From Oncomelania hupensis (Eukaryota; Mollusca; Gastropoda; Littorinimorpha; Pomatiopsidae), in contig CM072512.1 of assembly GCA_036898135.1 (NCBI GenBank), positions 20,881,958-20,945,957 of the forward strand: a stretch of DNA of 64,000 nucleotides. Reading direction: 5' to 3'. The notes beneath the pieces were generated by a model that had not been told where the DNA came from, did no database searches, and saw only the letters and a program-made list of their open reading frames with translations. Below, in pieces: positions 12,188 to 23,985 of this stretch. Position numbers and translations under genes: made by a program. Positions within the stretch are counted from its first letter, which is position 1. Each line of letters opens with the position of its first letter.

Positions 12188-12285
<98 letters not shown>
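12188..12285. repeat. (CTA)n microsatellite
   Basis: About 32 CTA units immediately downstream of the SINE tail, followed by another AAGCGCTATAATC-type SINE 3' motif near 12294-12310. Confidence 0.95.
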
Positions 12286-12518
12286 AGTATTTATAAAGCG
12301 CTATAATCAAATCCTGAGCTAGGTAAGGCGTTGGCTGCACGGCAGTCGGGATATATTACGTTCTGTGAGAATGGTTAGAACAAAACTGTGATTTTCTAAG
12401 CTTCGATCCTTATCACGATTGGAAAGCAGAATGATAATAGGGCGGTGATACTTGGCAGCAGATTGCGGGTTGAATGAAGTTGCTTATGGAAATAAATCTA
12501 GTTCTCACTCAGTTTACC

Positions 12519-12550
<32 letters not shown>

Positions 12551-13548
12551 GCTCGCTCTCGCTCTTGCTCCATACTCACACCTACACCTCTCCTTCCATA
12601 TCTTAGTCAACTTCCCAGCTGTCGCATTTATTCCCTCCCCTCCCTACCCCACCCTGACCCCTCCATACACACATTTCCGAGTCTGTCCCCGTTTGGCTAG
12701 ATGTGGAAAGACAATCGATAATGTACAAGGGCTCTCACTGTCGCCGAGTGTGCATTATTACAGCTTTTAGCCCCAATTTGTGTGGCACCACAGCGATTCA
12801 CGTTACTCTTCGTCCGGCATGAGGTCGGTCACAGGCACGAAACTGTGACAAGTATTTGGTCAGTTATTCATGCAGTTCGTACGCTATGTTGTCAGTATGT
12901 AGTAAGACCACAGAAGAGCGGAAAGCCGGAGTCATGTTAACCACCCGCCAGAACCATGGTGACATGAAATCACGTATATAGTTTTGATTCCAGCAGACGT
13001 CATTTGTACATCCTGACCCCCAGCTAACGTCATTAGTACTGTCTGACTTCTACATGCATCAGATGTACAGCCCGATTCGACCCCTACCGATAATGTCAGT
13101 CATTTGCAGCTACAAGTGATTTTATTTTGTTTAATTAATTGCATTCAGTACAGATTCCCAGTGAGCTGTGGTTGATCCTGTTTAGATAGTTTCTTTGTTT
13201 TGCACACGCCAGTGATCTTTTCTCCATGTGAATGGACAATAAAATGATACATTTCCGGACCCGAAGGACCTTTTAAGAGACACTTAAAGCGACACATGTC
13301 CATTTGAACGTGGCTGTTACGTACAACGCCTCTTTTTGAATGTTCATATTTACGCGTGTTTATCTCTCTCCTATCCTGTATATCATCCTCCCACCCCCCT
13401 TTCCATAACCGCTCATTCTCGCTCTTTCCATTTGAGGAGGTTGCGGAAACGGTTAGAATGTCTGAAGCAAGAAACCGATGCTGCGGGTGTGCATCTTAAG
13501 GTTCGCCAACTGCTTTAGCGAGCTCTTTCAGGATAATATAATAATGAT

Positions 13549-13549
13549 G

Positions 13550-13621
<72 letters not shown>
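13549..13621. repeat. (AAT)n microsatellite at a SINE tail
   Basis: About 24 AAT units that abut the 3' end of the minus-strand family B SINE at 13622. Confidence 0.95.
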
Positions 13622-13623
<2 letters not shown>

Positions 13624-13925
13624 GGATGCTAAATACGCGCCTTTCTCCGAATCAATCAAGCTCAAAACGCCGCGATCTGTACCAACATACACGCTCAACT
13701 GTATCATCCACCCTCGCACAAAACAAATACACATCCGTCACTCGAACATGTGGTGTAAAGGCAGGGAGATCGCTATTGAAAGACGGAAATAAAATAGAAT
13801 TTTTATTTTTTGAATTTTTTTTAATTGATTGCGTTCAGTACAATTATTGAAGGGAGGGAGGAAACCGGAGTGCCCTGAGAAAACCCTCGGTCACCTCAAT
13901 GGTCTCTCGTACCTAAGTCACATTT
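13622..13925 (-). mobile_element. tRNA-derived SINE (family B), head truncated, minus strand
   Basis: This is the reverse complement of most of the 23092-23460 copy. Shared blocks include ACACCACATGTTCGAGTGACGG-like sequence (key: GTGTGGTGTAAAGGCAGG on the plus strand near 13750), CTTTGAGCTTGATTGATTCGG near 13645 and GTGACTTAGGTACGAGAG near 13905-13922. The tRNA-like head seen at 23092-23150 is missing here. Confidence 0.75.
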
Positions 13926-14017
13926 GTTCGCCACTTTGGGATATGCAGTCACCTGCTTGAAGCACCTTCTAAATTTGATATTGCACTATACAAAATAATT
14001 CATTTTTTTGTGCGCAG

Positions 14018-14185
14018 TGAACGGACAGTGGTCAACGTGGTCCGAATGGTCCGAGTGTTCCGCCTCTTGCGGCAAGGGCAAGAAAAGGAGGACTCGAACC
14101 TGCGATGATCCAGGCCCACTCAACGGGGGCGACCCTTGTGCGGGAGAGTCCCAGTCTTTCGTTGACTGCACATCGCTTTGCCCAG
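14018..14185 (+). CDS. unc5: UNC5 netrin receptor, first thrombospondin type-1 repeat exon
   Basis: The exon encodes one complete TSP1 module of 56 residues. It has the W-layer [10 protein letters not shown], then [16 protein letters not shown], a PLNGG segment, and closing cysteines in DPC, FVDC and SLCPG, giving the six-cysteine set. The tryptophans are in WxxW spacing, the family's C-mannosylation context. The acceptor is TTTTTTTGTGCGCAG at 14003-14017 and the donor is CCCAG|GTAAG. Its length of 168 bases is a multiple of three, with phase 1 on both sides. The Ig exon ends in C, so the joined codon reads CTG (Leu) and the junction becomes VVYLNGQWS, matching the Ig2-TSP1 boundary of UNC5. 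The exon is a symmetric cassette that could be skipped without a frameshift. Confidence 0.92.
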
Positions 14186-15282
14186 GTAAGCCAGACTGGA
14201 ATGCTGCTTTTGAGTGTTGAAGAATCACACCTTTAAATGGCGTTTGTTTGGAGACAAAGACAGGACTGATTTTCATGTGCAAAAGATGGGTGTTTGATGT
14301 GCTTGGTTGCAGAACCTTTCGTACACGTTCCGGGACTAATCGTATCATTCGATGAATAGTTAAAAGAAGCACAGACAAAGTTTCCTTGTGATTTGATCAT
14401 CATCATTTGATTGTCAGTGTTTAAAGCTATATTTATTTATGAGCAAAGGAGAATACCTTTAAATGAAAGAAGAAACCTTTATATAACATTGCACTCTCTT
14501 GTGCAGTTTTGGCCGACGAAGGTTCTGCAATCTTGATCAAACAGACTCAACTACATAACGTGTTTAAAATTTCAGTTTTATTTTAAAACTATCTCCTTCT
14601 GGATTCTGTATGCGAATGTTCTTCTGACCTTGTTTTAAATTTTGGTCTTTTCTACGCTTTTCCTATCTCTCTCTCTGTTCTGCTTTTTCTTTACACATCA
14701 ATACATGGAATTGCAAACAATGAAAGCAATAACTGTGGCTAAACTGAAATATAATATCTAGGAAACTGAAAAAGACATTTTTTATATAAATCAACAGCAA
14801 ACAGGCATAGGCGATGCGAGATTAGGTGAAAAAGCCATTTATGGGCAACTACGCTTTACAGCTACAGAACTCAGAAAACCCTTAATTCACACAAGAAATC
14901 CAAATTGTAGCTTAAAACCTATGTTTTCCATCTGTTGGCACGGCTCTCAAAACATTTCGGAATAATTGGAATGTATGAACAAGAAGGAGTGAGCTCGTTA
15001 GCATTAAAATGCAACAGTTCATTATTTTCTCCTCTGTCATTGTTTGCACGTCCATGAAGTATCATCTGTCTTATTATCATAATGATAATAAATACGACTG
15101 AAGTAGTTGGGAAGAAGGGGGTGGCGGTGTTTGTGGGAAGGTATTTTATAGCTGTTGTTACTGGTACCTCTCTGTAATGTTATCGTCGCATTTTCTCTTT
15201 CGGTGTTAGTGTAGGCGTCCTGTTTTGGGGGATTTAAATGTAAAGACTTATGCGGTAGCTTTTGTATGTTATATCTAGTCTG

Positions 15283-15283
<1 letters not shown>

Positions 15284-15364
<81 letters not shown>
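15284..15364. repeat. (ATT)n microsatellite
   Basis: About 27 ATT units. Confidence 0.95.
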
Positions 15365-15367
<3 letters not shown>

Positions 15368-15716
15368 TCACTTAGAAAACCTTGATTTAAAAAAAATGCC
15401 ATAGTAGCCAAACGCTGATGTAATACTCGTAGGCAGTTCACAAATGCTCAAGTTCTTTAGAAAAATAATTAATTGTTTGGTAGCGTTTGATTTGCGTAGG
15501 ACTGATAGTATTCTTTTTGTAGTTTCGTGGGTCAAGATTATTTTCTATGTGTTTAATAAAACTCACTATTTTCCTAGGTTAGACTGTTCTGTCCATTTCT
15601 GCTGACTTTCATTTTACTTTCATAATTATTACCTTGTGGTTTCATTCATTATTGTTCAGGAAAGAAGCTATATAAGTCAATATATTACATTGTTGAAGTT
15701 AAAAGGATTATGAAGA

Positions 15717-15766
15717 CACTTGTCTAATATCACAGATGTGAACAGACGTTAAATGAAATAAATTAC
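15717..15766 (+). mobile_element. LINE-type 3' tail fragment (family T)
   Basis: TGTCTAATATCACAGATGTG, then AACAGACGTTAAATGAAATAAATTA. The same ending occurs at 41152-41194 and 60519-60556, the first of these downstream of a reverse-transcriptase-element remnant. The coding part is absent here. Confidence 0.55.
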
Positions 15767-16359
15767 AATTATGAAGACAGTCGTTTTAAACGTTTGACTT
15801 TCAATTTTGTTGAGTATACTTATAGGGGCCACAGTATTAAGTATGTTTTTGTTTGTTTGTGACCATGACTTTACTTGGGTAATTATTTTTTTTATAAATG
15901 AATGTATCGATTTGTATGAAAACCGTAGTTTTAAAACATTTTTTTTGTGAGTTTGGGATGTGGTGACCTTAATCTTATTTCTCACCGGTGGACAACACTC
16001 GCTATCAATTTGGAAAGGATCTATGATGATGAACTGTGTGATCTTGGGGCCCTTTCGAGACGAGAGACAGCGGGCAAAGGGGGACTTAGCGTAGTTATGT
16101 TTTGTTTTTGTTTTTGTTTGTTTTTTACGCTCGGAAAGAAGAGACGCTGAGTATCAGATTGTGACGAGGCCTGTAATTTCAAACCTAGATGCGACAGGTC
16201 TCTTGTGAAAAATCAGGGCAAATAGGTTAAACTGACCGTTTTAGGGAGTAAAACGATAGGGCGACTGGATTAAAGTTGCGGTTCTGTGTGGGGCCTAGCG
16301 TAGCTGCGCGTTATGTAGTCTATGTTAGGGGTGGCCGTGGGGGAAGAGATTAAGTGTGT

Positions 16360-16363
<4 letters not shown>

Positions 16364-16420
<57 letters not shown>
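16364..16420. repeat. (GA)n microsatellite
   Basis: About 28 GA units. Confidence 0.95.
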
Positions 16421-16423
<3 letters not shown>

Positions 16424-16806
16424 GAAAGAGTGAGAGAGCGTGTGTGTGATGCGCGTGTGCGCGTTCGTTGAAGTTTCAGTCAGAATGAGCAATAAATTCA
16501 GTACCAGGGCAATAGTTGGGGAGCACAGAAGATAATGATGGCCGGATCTAGGAGCGAGTTGGCATGCGAGCTTAACTTCAGTGTGAAAACTGCATCCCTT
16601 TTTTGTTCGCGAAAGATCTTGCTTTTCAAGGCGATCATTTGAGAGGGATGGAAATTACGTTGAGAGATGACATAAGTACGAAAAATGAGTGCAGGAAAAA
16701 CGATAAGGTTTGTGTTAGGGAGATTGCGAAGGCGGGGGGTAAAAAAAAATCTTAACCAATATCAGTTGAAGCACCTTTAAAAGTCATACTTTAAAAAAAA
16801 TAGCAG

Positions 16807-17033
16807 TCTTCTTCATCTTCTTCTTCTTCTTCTTCTTCTTCTTCTTCTTCTTCTTCTTCTTCTTCTTCTTCTTCTTCTTCTTCTTCTTCTTCAAACTAAC
16901 TCTGGCAATGGCTAATTCCGTTTTAAGTTCTTCACCCTCCTATTTCGTGTGGACATGTATTGCGCATTTCTTCTTCTTCTTCTTCTTCTTCTTCTTCTTC
17001 TTCTTCTTCTTCTTCTTCTTCTTCTTCTTCTTC
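16807..17033. repeat. Two (TTC)n arrays separated by 75 bases
   Basis: TTC units at 16807-16892 and 16967-17033, followed by a CTC/CCT-rich pyrimidine run to about 17090. The unique spacer at 16893-16966 has no recognisable content. Confidence 0.95.
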
Positions 17034-17504
17034 AGTCTTCTCCCTCCTTCTCCCTCCTCCTCCCTCCTCCTCCTCCTCTTCCTCCTCTTTCTACTTATGT
17101 GTTCTCTCAGCCTTCATGCTAGTAAAGACTTTTCAACGTTTCAATTTTTTTTGTAATCGCGTTTTTAACAAAATTCTCCAATGTCAAAAGCAATGGCTAA
17201 GAATAAAACTTGGAACCTTAATAACCTAACCCAAACCAACTATCTTAATCTATTCACTCTTTTTTGTGTGTGTGCCTGAGCACTGATTGTCAAGTGAGGT
17301 TCGCATGCTTACGCGGAAAGTGAAAAGAAAATGCGTTTGTGTGGCCAGACAAAGAAAGTGTGAAAGAACGAGAAATCCTACAGTGAAAATGTTAAAACAT
17401 TTAAAATTTTGGGCACAGCTGTGTCAATAATAGGCTTTGTGTGTGTTTGGCAAGAAACGGAGAAAGTCCTCCCTGTATATATTTGGGAAGGAGGAGACCT
17501 CGGG

Positions 17505-17712
17505 TCGTGGGGCCGGGTAGCTCAGTTGGTAAGAGCGTCTTGCTAGTAACCGAAAGGTCGCTGGTTCGAATCCCGGATTGGTCAACGTGTGATCATATTA
17601 TTTTCCCCTTTACCAACAACTGGCCCGCTGGTGTCAGTATAAATCGGTCCAGTAGTCACCTATATGCGAAAGTGTCGTGTGACTATAATCTACAAACAAC
17701 AACAACAACAAC
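17505..17712 (+). mobile_element. tRNA-derived SINE with target-site duplication (family C)
   Basis: The head (about 17511-17586) folds as a degenerate tRNA: GGCCGGG, TAGCTCAGTTGGTAAGAGC (A-box) and GGTCGCTGGTTCGAATCC (B-box), with a partly paired acceptor arm ending ATTGGTC. A body of about 110 bases and a (CAA)n tail follow. ACCTCGGG occurs directly before the element (17497-17504) and directly after its tail (17713-17720), an 8-bp target-site duplication. It is not called a tRNA gene because the T-stem is mismatched and a retroposed body and tail are attached. Confidence 0.8.
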
Positions 17713-18185
17713 ACCTCGGGCCAAATTGGAAGTAGAGCGCTGGGGAGTAGTAGAACTATCGAGAGCAAGTCTAAATGAGTTGGCGATCACGGATAGTGGG
17801 CAAACCGTGGGTTGGGATCCTCGGCCCGAGTGAAGGTAGGTGAGTTGGGACCGCAGGGGTTGTCTTATAAACGCTATAGTTGGGAGTAAACAGCGCGCTG
17901 TTTCTGTATTCAGACAGCTTAGCCAAGGTCGTGTTTTAGTTTCGGGGCGTGTGGGAGCGTGGCCGACTTCTGTTTTACAACACCAACACCCGGTGCCGGT
18001 TATCAGTTTGAGGTCTAAATTGTTTTGGCATCGGCGTGAAACAGTGCATTAGCCGGATCATTGTACGCTTTCGATTGTTTCGTGGGAGAGGGAAAGAAAG
18101 AAGAACACACCAAAATGTTAGGGGAATTTTGTGTGTTGTGGTTGTTGTTGCAGCCAGCTGTTTTGCAGAGAGCTAACCTAGGGCG

Positions 18186-18462
18186 GGTTTAATTGATAGG
18201 AGTGTATTGCATTATGGACATGCGCGAGCTTTTCTCTTGTGGCTAAACCGGTAACGCTTTACTGTTGGGGTTGGTTTAAGAGCGTTTTATTGATACTAGT
18301 GCATTGCACATGGGAATGCAGATGTTCCACGTGCAGGTGAAAAAAACCAACACTTAACTGTTATGGTTTATTTAACAGCTTTTTGGTTGATACGAGTGCA
18401 TTGCACATGAAAAATGCGACTGTTTACGCATGTAGAGAAACTCGCAACGCTTTTCTGTGGAT
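18186..18462. repeat. Three diverged tandem units of about 95 bp
   Basis: Units begin near 18186, 18270 and 18364. All contain a TTGAT-A-(G/C)-(G/T)AGTGNATTGCA core (18196, 18290, 18387) and an AACGCTTT- or AACACTTAACTG-like end. The third unit ends CGCAACGCTTTTCTGTGG. No coding or element signature is visible. Confidence 0.6.
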
Positions 18463-19526
18463 TATTTTTTTTAAAGAACAAGTGCTTGAAATCGATGTTG
18501 TAGAACATGAACTGACTGGGAAAAGGTGCTCACAGATATATAGCCATTGTCACGCCCCCATAGCTCGACCCACACCCTTTGCCTACACTCTCCCTTCTTA
18601 TCCCTCCTTTTCTCTTCTCAACCTGCCTAATACACTTTCAGCTGGCTGCAATTAATCTCTTGCTGTCGCAGACATTCTGTTCGACCTCACACAGACTATG
18701 AACAAACAGTGTCTAAGAAAAAAAAATGTGCAGCGCAAGTAAAGAGCAGAGGCAGACTGAGTATCCGACCTTGCCCGAGGCCTCAAATAAATTGATGCCT
18801 AGAAAACAGACTTGCGCGACACCCTTGGAAAGTTAGCTTTTTTTTTTAAGGCAGATCTTAATAGAGTCTGGGTGGGTTGACGGATCCGATGAGCAGCTGA
18901 GCCAAACGGAGTGTCACGAGATCTATCATGTCTACGACGGAAACAAACACTGCTTAAGGACGTCAGCAGGCTCTGGAACTAAAGTGTGCAGCTGAGGCGA
19001 CCGAGTCGCACGTGCGGAACTAGTCACCAGTTGGAGATGATGACATTTACTCCACACGTCCCAGCCCGCCTCGCATTGTTTAGACGCACGTCACAACGGC
19101 TCGGCTTGCCGAGTCACAAATCTTTATCGTCACCCTCGGAGGTGGTGTTATGCTAAGCAAGTCTTGCGTAGCCGTCATACTTCATTTTGGTGGTGCTTTT
19201 GCTGCATCCTGTTCAGCAGGAATGGAACGAGCAAAGGCCGGGTCCCAGTTCAACCACGAGTTTCCTCTCGTGCCCTCCTGTATTGGTGGCATGTTTTCCC
19301 TCTTCGTTCACACACTTGGGTATCATTTGTTGCAGTTTCATTCTCATCTGTATTACTGTTGTCTGTCCATTTACACGGTCTGTACTTAACAGCAATTTGT
19401 CTTCTTCATTTCTCCTCGCATCAATCCTATTTTTCTTTTCTAAAACTTCCCCTTTTCTCATACGGCAAGCTCTACCTATACAGAACCCCTCTACCACATC
19501 TCGTAAAATTTCCATTTTGTTCTTTT

Positions 19527-19621
19527 CCTTCTTCTTCTTCTTCTTCTTCTTCTTCTTCTTCTTCTTCTTCTTCTTCTTCTTCTTCTTCTTCTTCTTCTTC
19601 TTCTTCTTCTTCTTCTTCTTC
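19527..19621. repeat. (TTC)n microsatellite
   Basis: About 31 TTC units. Confidence 0.96.
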
Positions 19622-19891
19622 ATATCAGTACAACTTACGTTAATCTGATGAATTCAAAAAATTGATACAACAACTTCTCCTGCATCTTCTTCTTCCAATT
19701 GCGATACACCCTCACAAATTGGCTTATAGATCCTATTTAATTAATCGTATAAGTATTACGCAATTTGCTGCTTTATTGTCTCCTATTTGTGTATTTTATT
19801 TTATTTTTATTTTTAATTTTAACAACTTTATTATCACCGAGGTGAAATTCGGGCACTTTCATTTTCGAAAGTACAGCAGCCCCAAGAGAAG

Positions 19892-20145
19892 CGCTTTACC
19901 CAAGGTACATGCTGGGTGTGTTCTTGTCACCGGCACTAACCCGTCTAGGACATGAGCGTCAGGATCCGTTATGATGGAATGCATGCGACACACACTAGAC
20001 CTCGATTTATACTCTCATCCGAAAGAGTAGGAAACGGGAGTAAAGTGTCTTTCCCAAGCACACAACACAATGCCCCGGCCTGGGCTCGAACCCGAGACAT
20101 TCAGATCCGCAAGCCAAAGCCCTACCATTAGGCCACCTTGACCCC
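19892..20145 (-). mobile_element. Family A SINE, 3' half missing, minus strand
   Basis: The tRNA-like head is at the right: GGCCTAATGGTAGGGC (A-box, minus strand, near 20125-20140) and CGGGTTCGAGCCC (near 20088-20100). The body matches the 5160-5583 copy (GGACATGAGCGTCAGGATC, then CACTAGACCTCGATTTATAC). The 3' domain with paired AGCGC blocks is absent: the match stops near 19892. Confidence 0.78.
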
Positions 20146-20813
20146 CTGTCGTAGCGTTTCATGCCTATTCATAGAGTTAATAGGGATTCGAGAATTCTTC
20201 ATCTTCAAAACTATATTTATGTTTACTGCGTAGATTTAATCCTGACTTCTGCTAATCAGTTTTTATTCATTTTAGTGTTACCGTGTATTGTGTAAATGAG
20301 TTTGTTTTCAGTTCATATTTTGGTGGTTCTGGTGTGTAAAGTATTTTGCATTCTTCGTGCCTTTGACGTGTAAATCAGCTTTTTGTTCTTCTTAGTTTTG
20401 ATCCTGTAGATTAGTTTGCATTCCTCTAGGTTTGAGCGTTATTGAGAAAAAAGAGTATAACGGGAGGATTACAACCAATCCGTGTAGCCAGGGTTGAAGA
20501 ATGACGGATTCTTTTATAATACAGTTTCGGACCACCACTAACTTTAAAAGATTTTGCCAATGGGTGGGCATACTCCTCTCCCACTGTTGGTTGATACAGT
20601 CTTATGCAAAAGAGAATGGGAAAACTATATTTTCACTCTTTGTTTGGGGTGGGCGATAGTGGATGGGGCTCTTGCTTTCCGCTGAAAGGAAACAAGTCCA
20701 ATTTAGTTAACCGGCCTGAAAGGATCATCTCGTATAGTCTTAAGTTGTGTTCAGTGTCCGTACTGTAACAAGGCAACTTTATTTCAAATTACGCACGATA
20801 CGTGGGGTATAGG

Positions 20814-21105
20814 GGTGTCGGATAGCGCAGTGGTTGGAGCACTCGCTACTGTGTCGCAAGTTAAGCACCGTCCAGTGCGGTTAGCACTTGGATGGGTGAC
20901 CGCAAAACGTGAAGCGACAAATAACAACGCCCCCAGTTGACTCAACTGTGACTGAGTACCTACTCTCTTAAGGGAAGGTAAAGCAGCGAGGGAGAGAGAT
21001 GGGCATCACCCTCATTACGCTGGCCCAAAATAAGTGTGATCTCCAACATCACGCTCCCCTACGGCCACAAGGCTATGGGACCACCTTTACCTTTCTTACC
21101 TTAAG
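20814..21105 (+). mobile_element. tRNA/5S-rRNA composite SINE, copy 1
   Basis: The head GGGTGTCGGATAGCGCAGTGG resembles a tRNA A-box region (20814-20834). It is followed at 20858-20903 by sequence closely resembling the internal promoter of 5S rRNA: AGTTAAGCACCGTCC (A-box-like), GGTTAGCACTTGGATGGGTGACCGC (intermediate element and C-box). After that, the sequence leaves the 5S consensus. A body of about 200 bases follows. The second copy (58480-58600, minus strand) has the same order, so the fusion is a family trait. Confidence 0.72.
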
Positions 21106-23091
21106 TGGGATATGGTCTGAACGCTGTCCAAAAGCGTTCGCTTCGTGTGCACTTCCCTGCTCACGCGAGTTTTGGATAGCAGCATAAGAAAACCACACAA
21201 CTGTTTTAGTCAGCATGACGCCGTTTATTACTGACATCTAAACGTACACAAAAAGACTGGTTTTGAGGGGACCAGAATTAACCTAGATGCACAACAACCT
21301 TGAAAAAGTCCTCAAGTGCTGTTTTCCAAGAGCTTGCACCCGGTACCCGCTCGCGCGTGCGCATATTCGCACATCACACACAACCCGCCTTCTTAACGCC
21401 ATTCCCCGCAATGCACACACCAACTCCCCCTTCTTCCCTCCACACACCTGTACCCCCTCCCCCCCCCCACTCAACCTACTTGCTCGTTTGTTGCGGACCT
21501 GCTCATTTGGCTGTCAGCGCATGACGAGGGGAGCTGTCTCGCGGATTATCCGGGGTTAGCGGTGCGTATGATAAACCTGTCTCTGCTTTGTGAGTTACAA
21601 GCCCAGGACCCCCAGGGCCTCGGTGTATATAATACAGACCCTGAACTGACTTGGTAGTGGCGCTATACCCCTTAGCCTATTTGCATCGAAAGAATAAGGA
21701 GAGAGACGAGGATGAAGAGCTCTGACGAAGGAGGAGAAGAAAGTATGGTGTGAGTTACTTAGCTAGATTCAAACTAGATGAAAGAGAAGGGAAAATATTG
21801 AAAAAAGATTGAAAGAGAAGGAGGAAGGAAGGAGAAGACGAGGAAAGAGTAAATGAACTAATTTTAAGTTCTCCATTTTTGACTTAGATACATGATAGGA
21901 GGAGAAAAAGGAAGTCAAGAATGAGGCTAAGTTTATTTCACTTCCTCAGATCATAACTTACCTAGATGAAGAGTAGAAAAACGGAGAGCGAGAAGAAGAA
22001 GAGGAATGAGAATGAAGAAAAAGAGATGGCGGAGAGAATACGAGAATTAAAAAAAAGAAGAAAAGAACTACTTTTCAGTTTTGCATGTTAATCTACCAAA
22101 ACACTAATGTTGGCCTTCGCTTAGCTTGTTTGAGAAGTGCTTTAAGAATGAAGCTTTTGAGTCGTTCTGATTTTTCGTCTTTGGCTCGTTTACTTTCCGT
22201 GCTTCTTTTGTCCTCTTTGGTTCTAATTTGCCCAAATAATTTTTGTTCACAAACATGAAGCCTTTTAAGATCGTAATAATCTAAATAACACCCACATCTT
22301 GACCTCCTCCCTCTCAGCCCCTTTTTGTCCTCGCCCCACCTTCTCCCCTACCTCCACTTTCACCGCATCTTCCTCCCCCTTCGCCTCACCTATCCCGTCC
22401 TCCTCCATCCCCCTCCCCCAAAAAAATCTAGCCTGGCAAGAGATTAATTTTACTAAAAGAATCCCCATTGCACGAAATGTATGCTTTGACGTTTTACGTG
22501 AATACAAACTGCGAGAGGTTTCCAGTGTACAAAGGAACCTATAATAATAATACGGCTTGCTAAATAAACCCAGTCTTTGATTTGCAAGATAATTGATAAA
22601 CATTCTGCTGTTGAAGGATAAAGTCAGTTCATCGTACTGAGAAAGCTTGGTGTGTGAGTAGTTAAGGATAGGAGAGATTATCAAATGCAAGCTCGCAAGA
22701 TGAATGCAGTTAACAAAGCCCCCGAATTGTGTTCAGAAAGCTCCCGAATGTTGTTAGGAAAAAAGCGCCGTTTCCTGTAGCAGTTCAGGTAGGCTTTTTT
22801 GTGCCTTTCACAACTTGTCAGATTTGTGGAGTTGACTAGAGTGTTATCTTGTTTGTGGGATTAATTTGAACTGATTATTGGGGTGTACGTGGGTGGCACT
22901 GTGACTCACACTTTCCAACCTGGAATGGACCTGAATCAAGAAGATCGATATCAATTAATGACATTGATTTAGAGAGGCACTACCTCAGTCGATTTGTTTT
23001 GGTACAGGACTCTCCAAAGTTTGCTGACTGGTTGTAATATAGCAAAATCAGGGGGATACTTCCTATTCAAACGCTTTCTCTTATTTTTGTG

Positions 23092-23460
23092 GTGGCGTCG
23101 TGGAGCAGTGGATAAGTCGCCGAAGGACGCGGGTTCGATTCCCGCAAGGGGCGAACGTATGTGACTTAGGTACGAGACTATTGAGGTCACCGAGGGTTTT
23201 CTCCGGGCGCTCCGGTTTCCTTCCTCCTTTCACTAATGGTACTGGACGCAGTCAATATAAAATTTCAAAAATAAACATTCGATTTTCTTTCCGTCTTCTA
23301 ATAGCGATCTTCCTGCCTTTACACCACCTGTTTGCGTGATGGATGTGTATTTGGTGTGTGTGAGGGTGGATGAGACAGGTGAGCGTATATGTTGGTATAG
23401 ATCGCCGCGCTTTGAGCCTGATTGATTTGGGGAAAGGCGCGTATATAGCATCCTGTATTA
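23092..23460 (+). mobile_element. tRNA-derived SINE (family B), full head
   Basis: The head GTGGCGTCGTGGAGCAGTGG holds an A-box-like motif (23098-23112) and GGGTTCGATTCC is a B-box (23131-23142). The body includes GTGACTTAGGTACGAGAC and GAGGTCACCGAGGGTTTTCT and matches the reverse complement of 13622-13925. The 3' end GGCGCGTATATAGCATCCTG leads into a TTA/T-rich tail. Confidence 0.78.
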
Positions 23461-23887
23461 TTTTGTTTTATTTTTTTTTTGGGTTGATCCCTGCAGTTGA
23501 CTTTCAAGATAACGAGATTAAGGTAACTTAAGTGTATTAGGGAGAAAATATGGACGAGGTAGACCCAGGTAGTGTGAGTGACGCGGGGAACTGGCGAGGA
23601 AGAGAAGCGACAAGGACAGCGAGGAGAGAGTGAAATGTTTATGCTTCCGCTATCTGGCGTAACATGGCTGTTTTGCCCCCTTTGTCTTTCTTTCTTTCTT
23701 CCGACGAGCCGCCAAATAGGCATATTCGTGACACAAAAATGTGACATGACAATAAACTGTGTAGGCAAGGCAAACTGGACAAGGCAATCTTAAACGGTCT
23801 TTTGCGAGATTATCGTGTCCTCTGCTAGCTTAAAACCTCACCGGAGATCTGCATTATGGATTGTGACAACTTTACAGCGACGTCCCG

Positions 23888-23985
23888 AAAATAGAGTATT
23901 ATGACCGCGCAGGCACAGAACTGAGTATTACAAGTGCGCATGCACAAGGCTAAGCGTATTACAACTGCGCATGCGTTCGCATATG
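23888..23985. repeat. Three imperfect ~32-bp units with GCGCATGC cores
   Basis: Units AGTATTATGACCGCGCAGGC, AGTATTACAAGTGCGCATGC and CGTATTACAACTGCGCATGC follow one another. The third core (CTGCGCATGCG) resembles the binding palindrome of NRF-1/alpha-Pal type factors; binding is not implied. Confidence 0.6.

Larger units (their letters stand above)
10662..14017 (+). other. Intron between the Ig and first TSP1 exons
   Basis: A 3.36-kb intron with GTGAGT donor and GTGCGCAG acceptor. It holds a family A SINE (11812-12165), a (CTA)n array, a GTCT run (12518-12546), an (AAT)n array and a minus-strand family B SINE (13622-13925). I see nothing else recognisable in 10700-11760 or 12600-13500. Confidence 0.85.

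Noticed and set aside
17511..17586. A functional tRNA gene
   Set aside because: A- and B-boxes are good, but the T-stem and acceptor stem are mismatched, and the sequence continues into a SINE body with a tail and target-site duplication.
20858..20905. A 5S rRNA gene
   Set aside because: Only the internal-promoter portion matches. The 5' third is replaced by a tRNA-like segment and the 3' end is missing.
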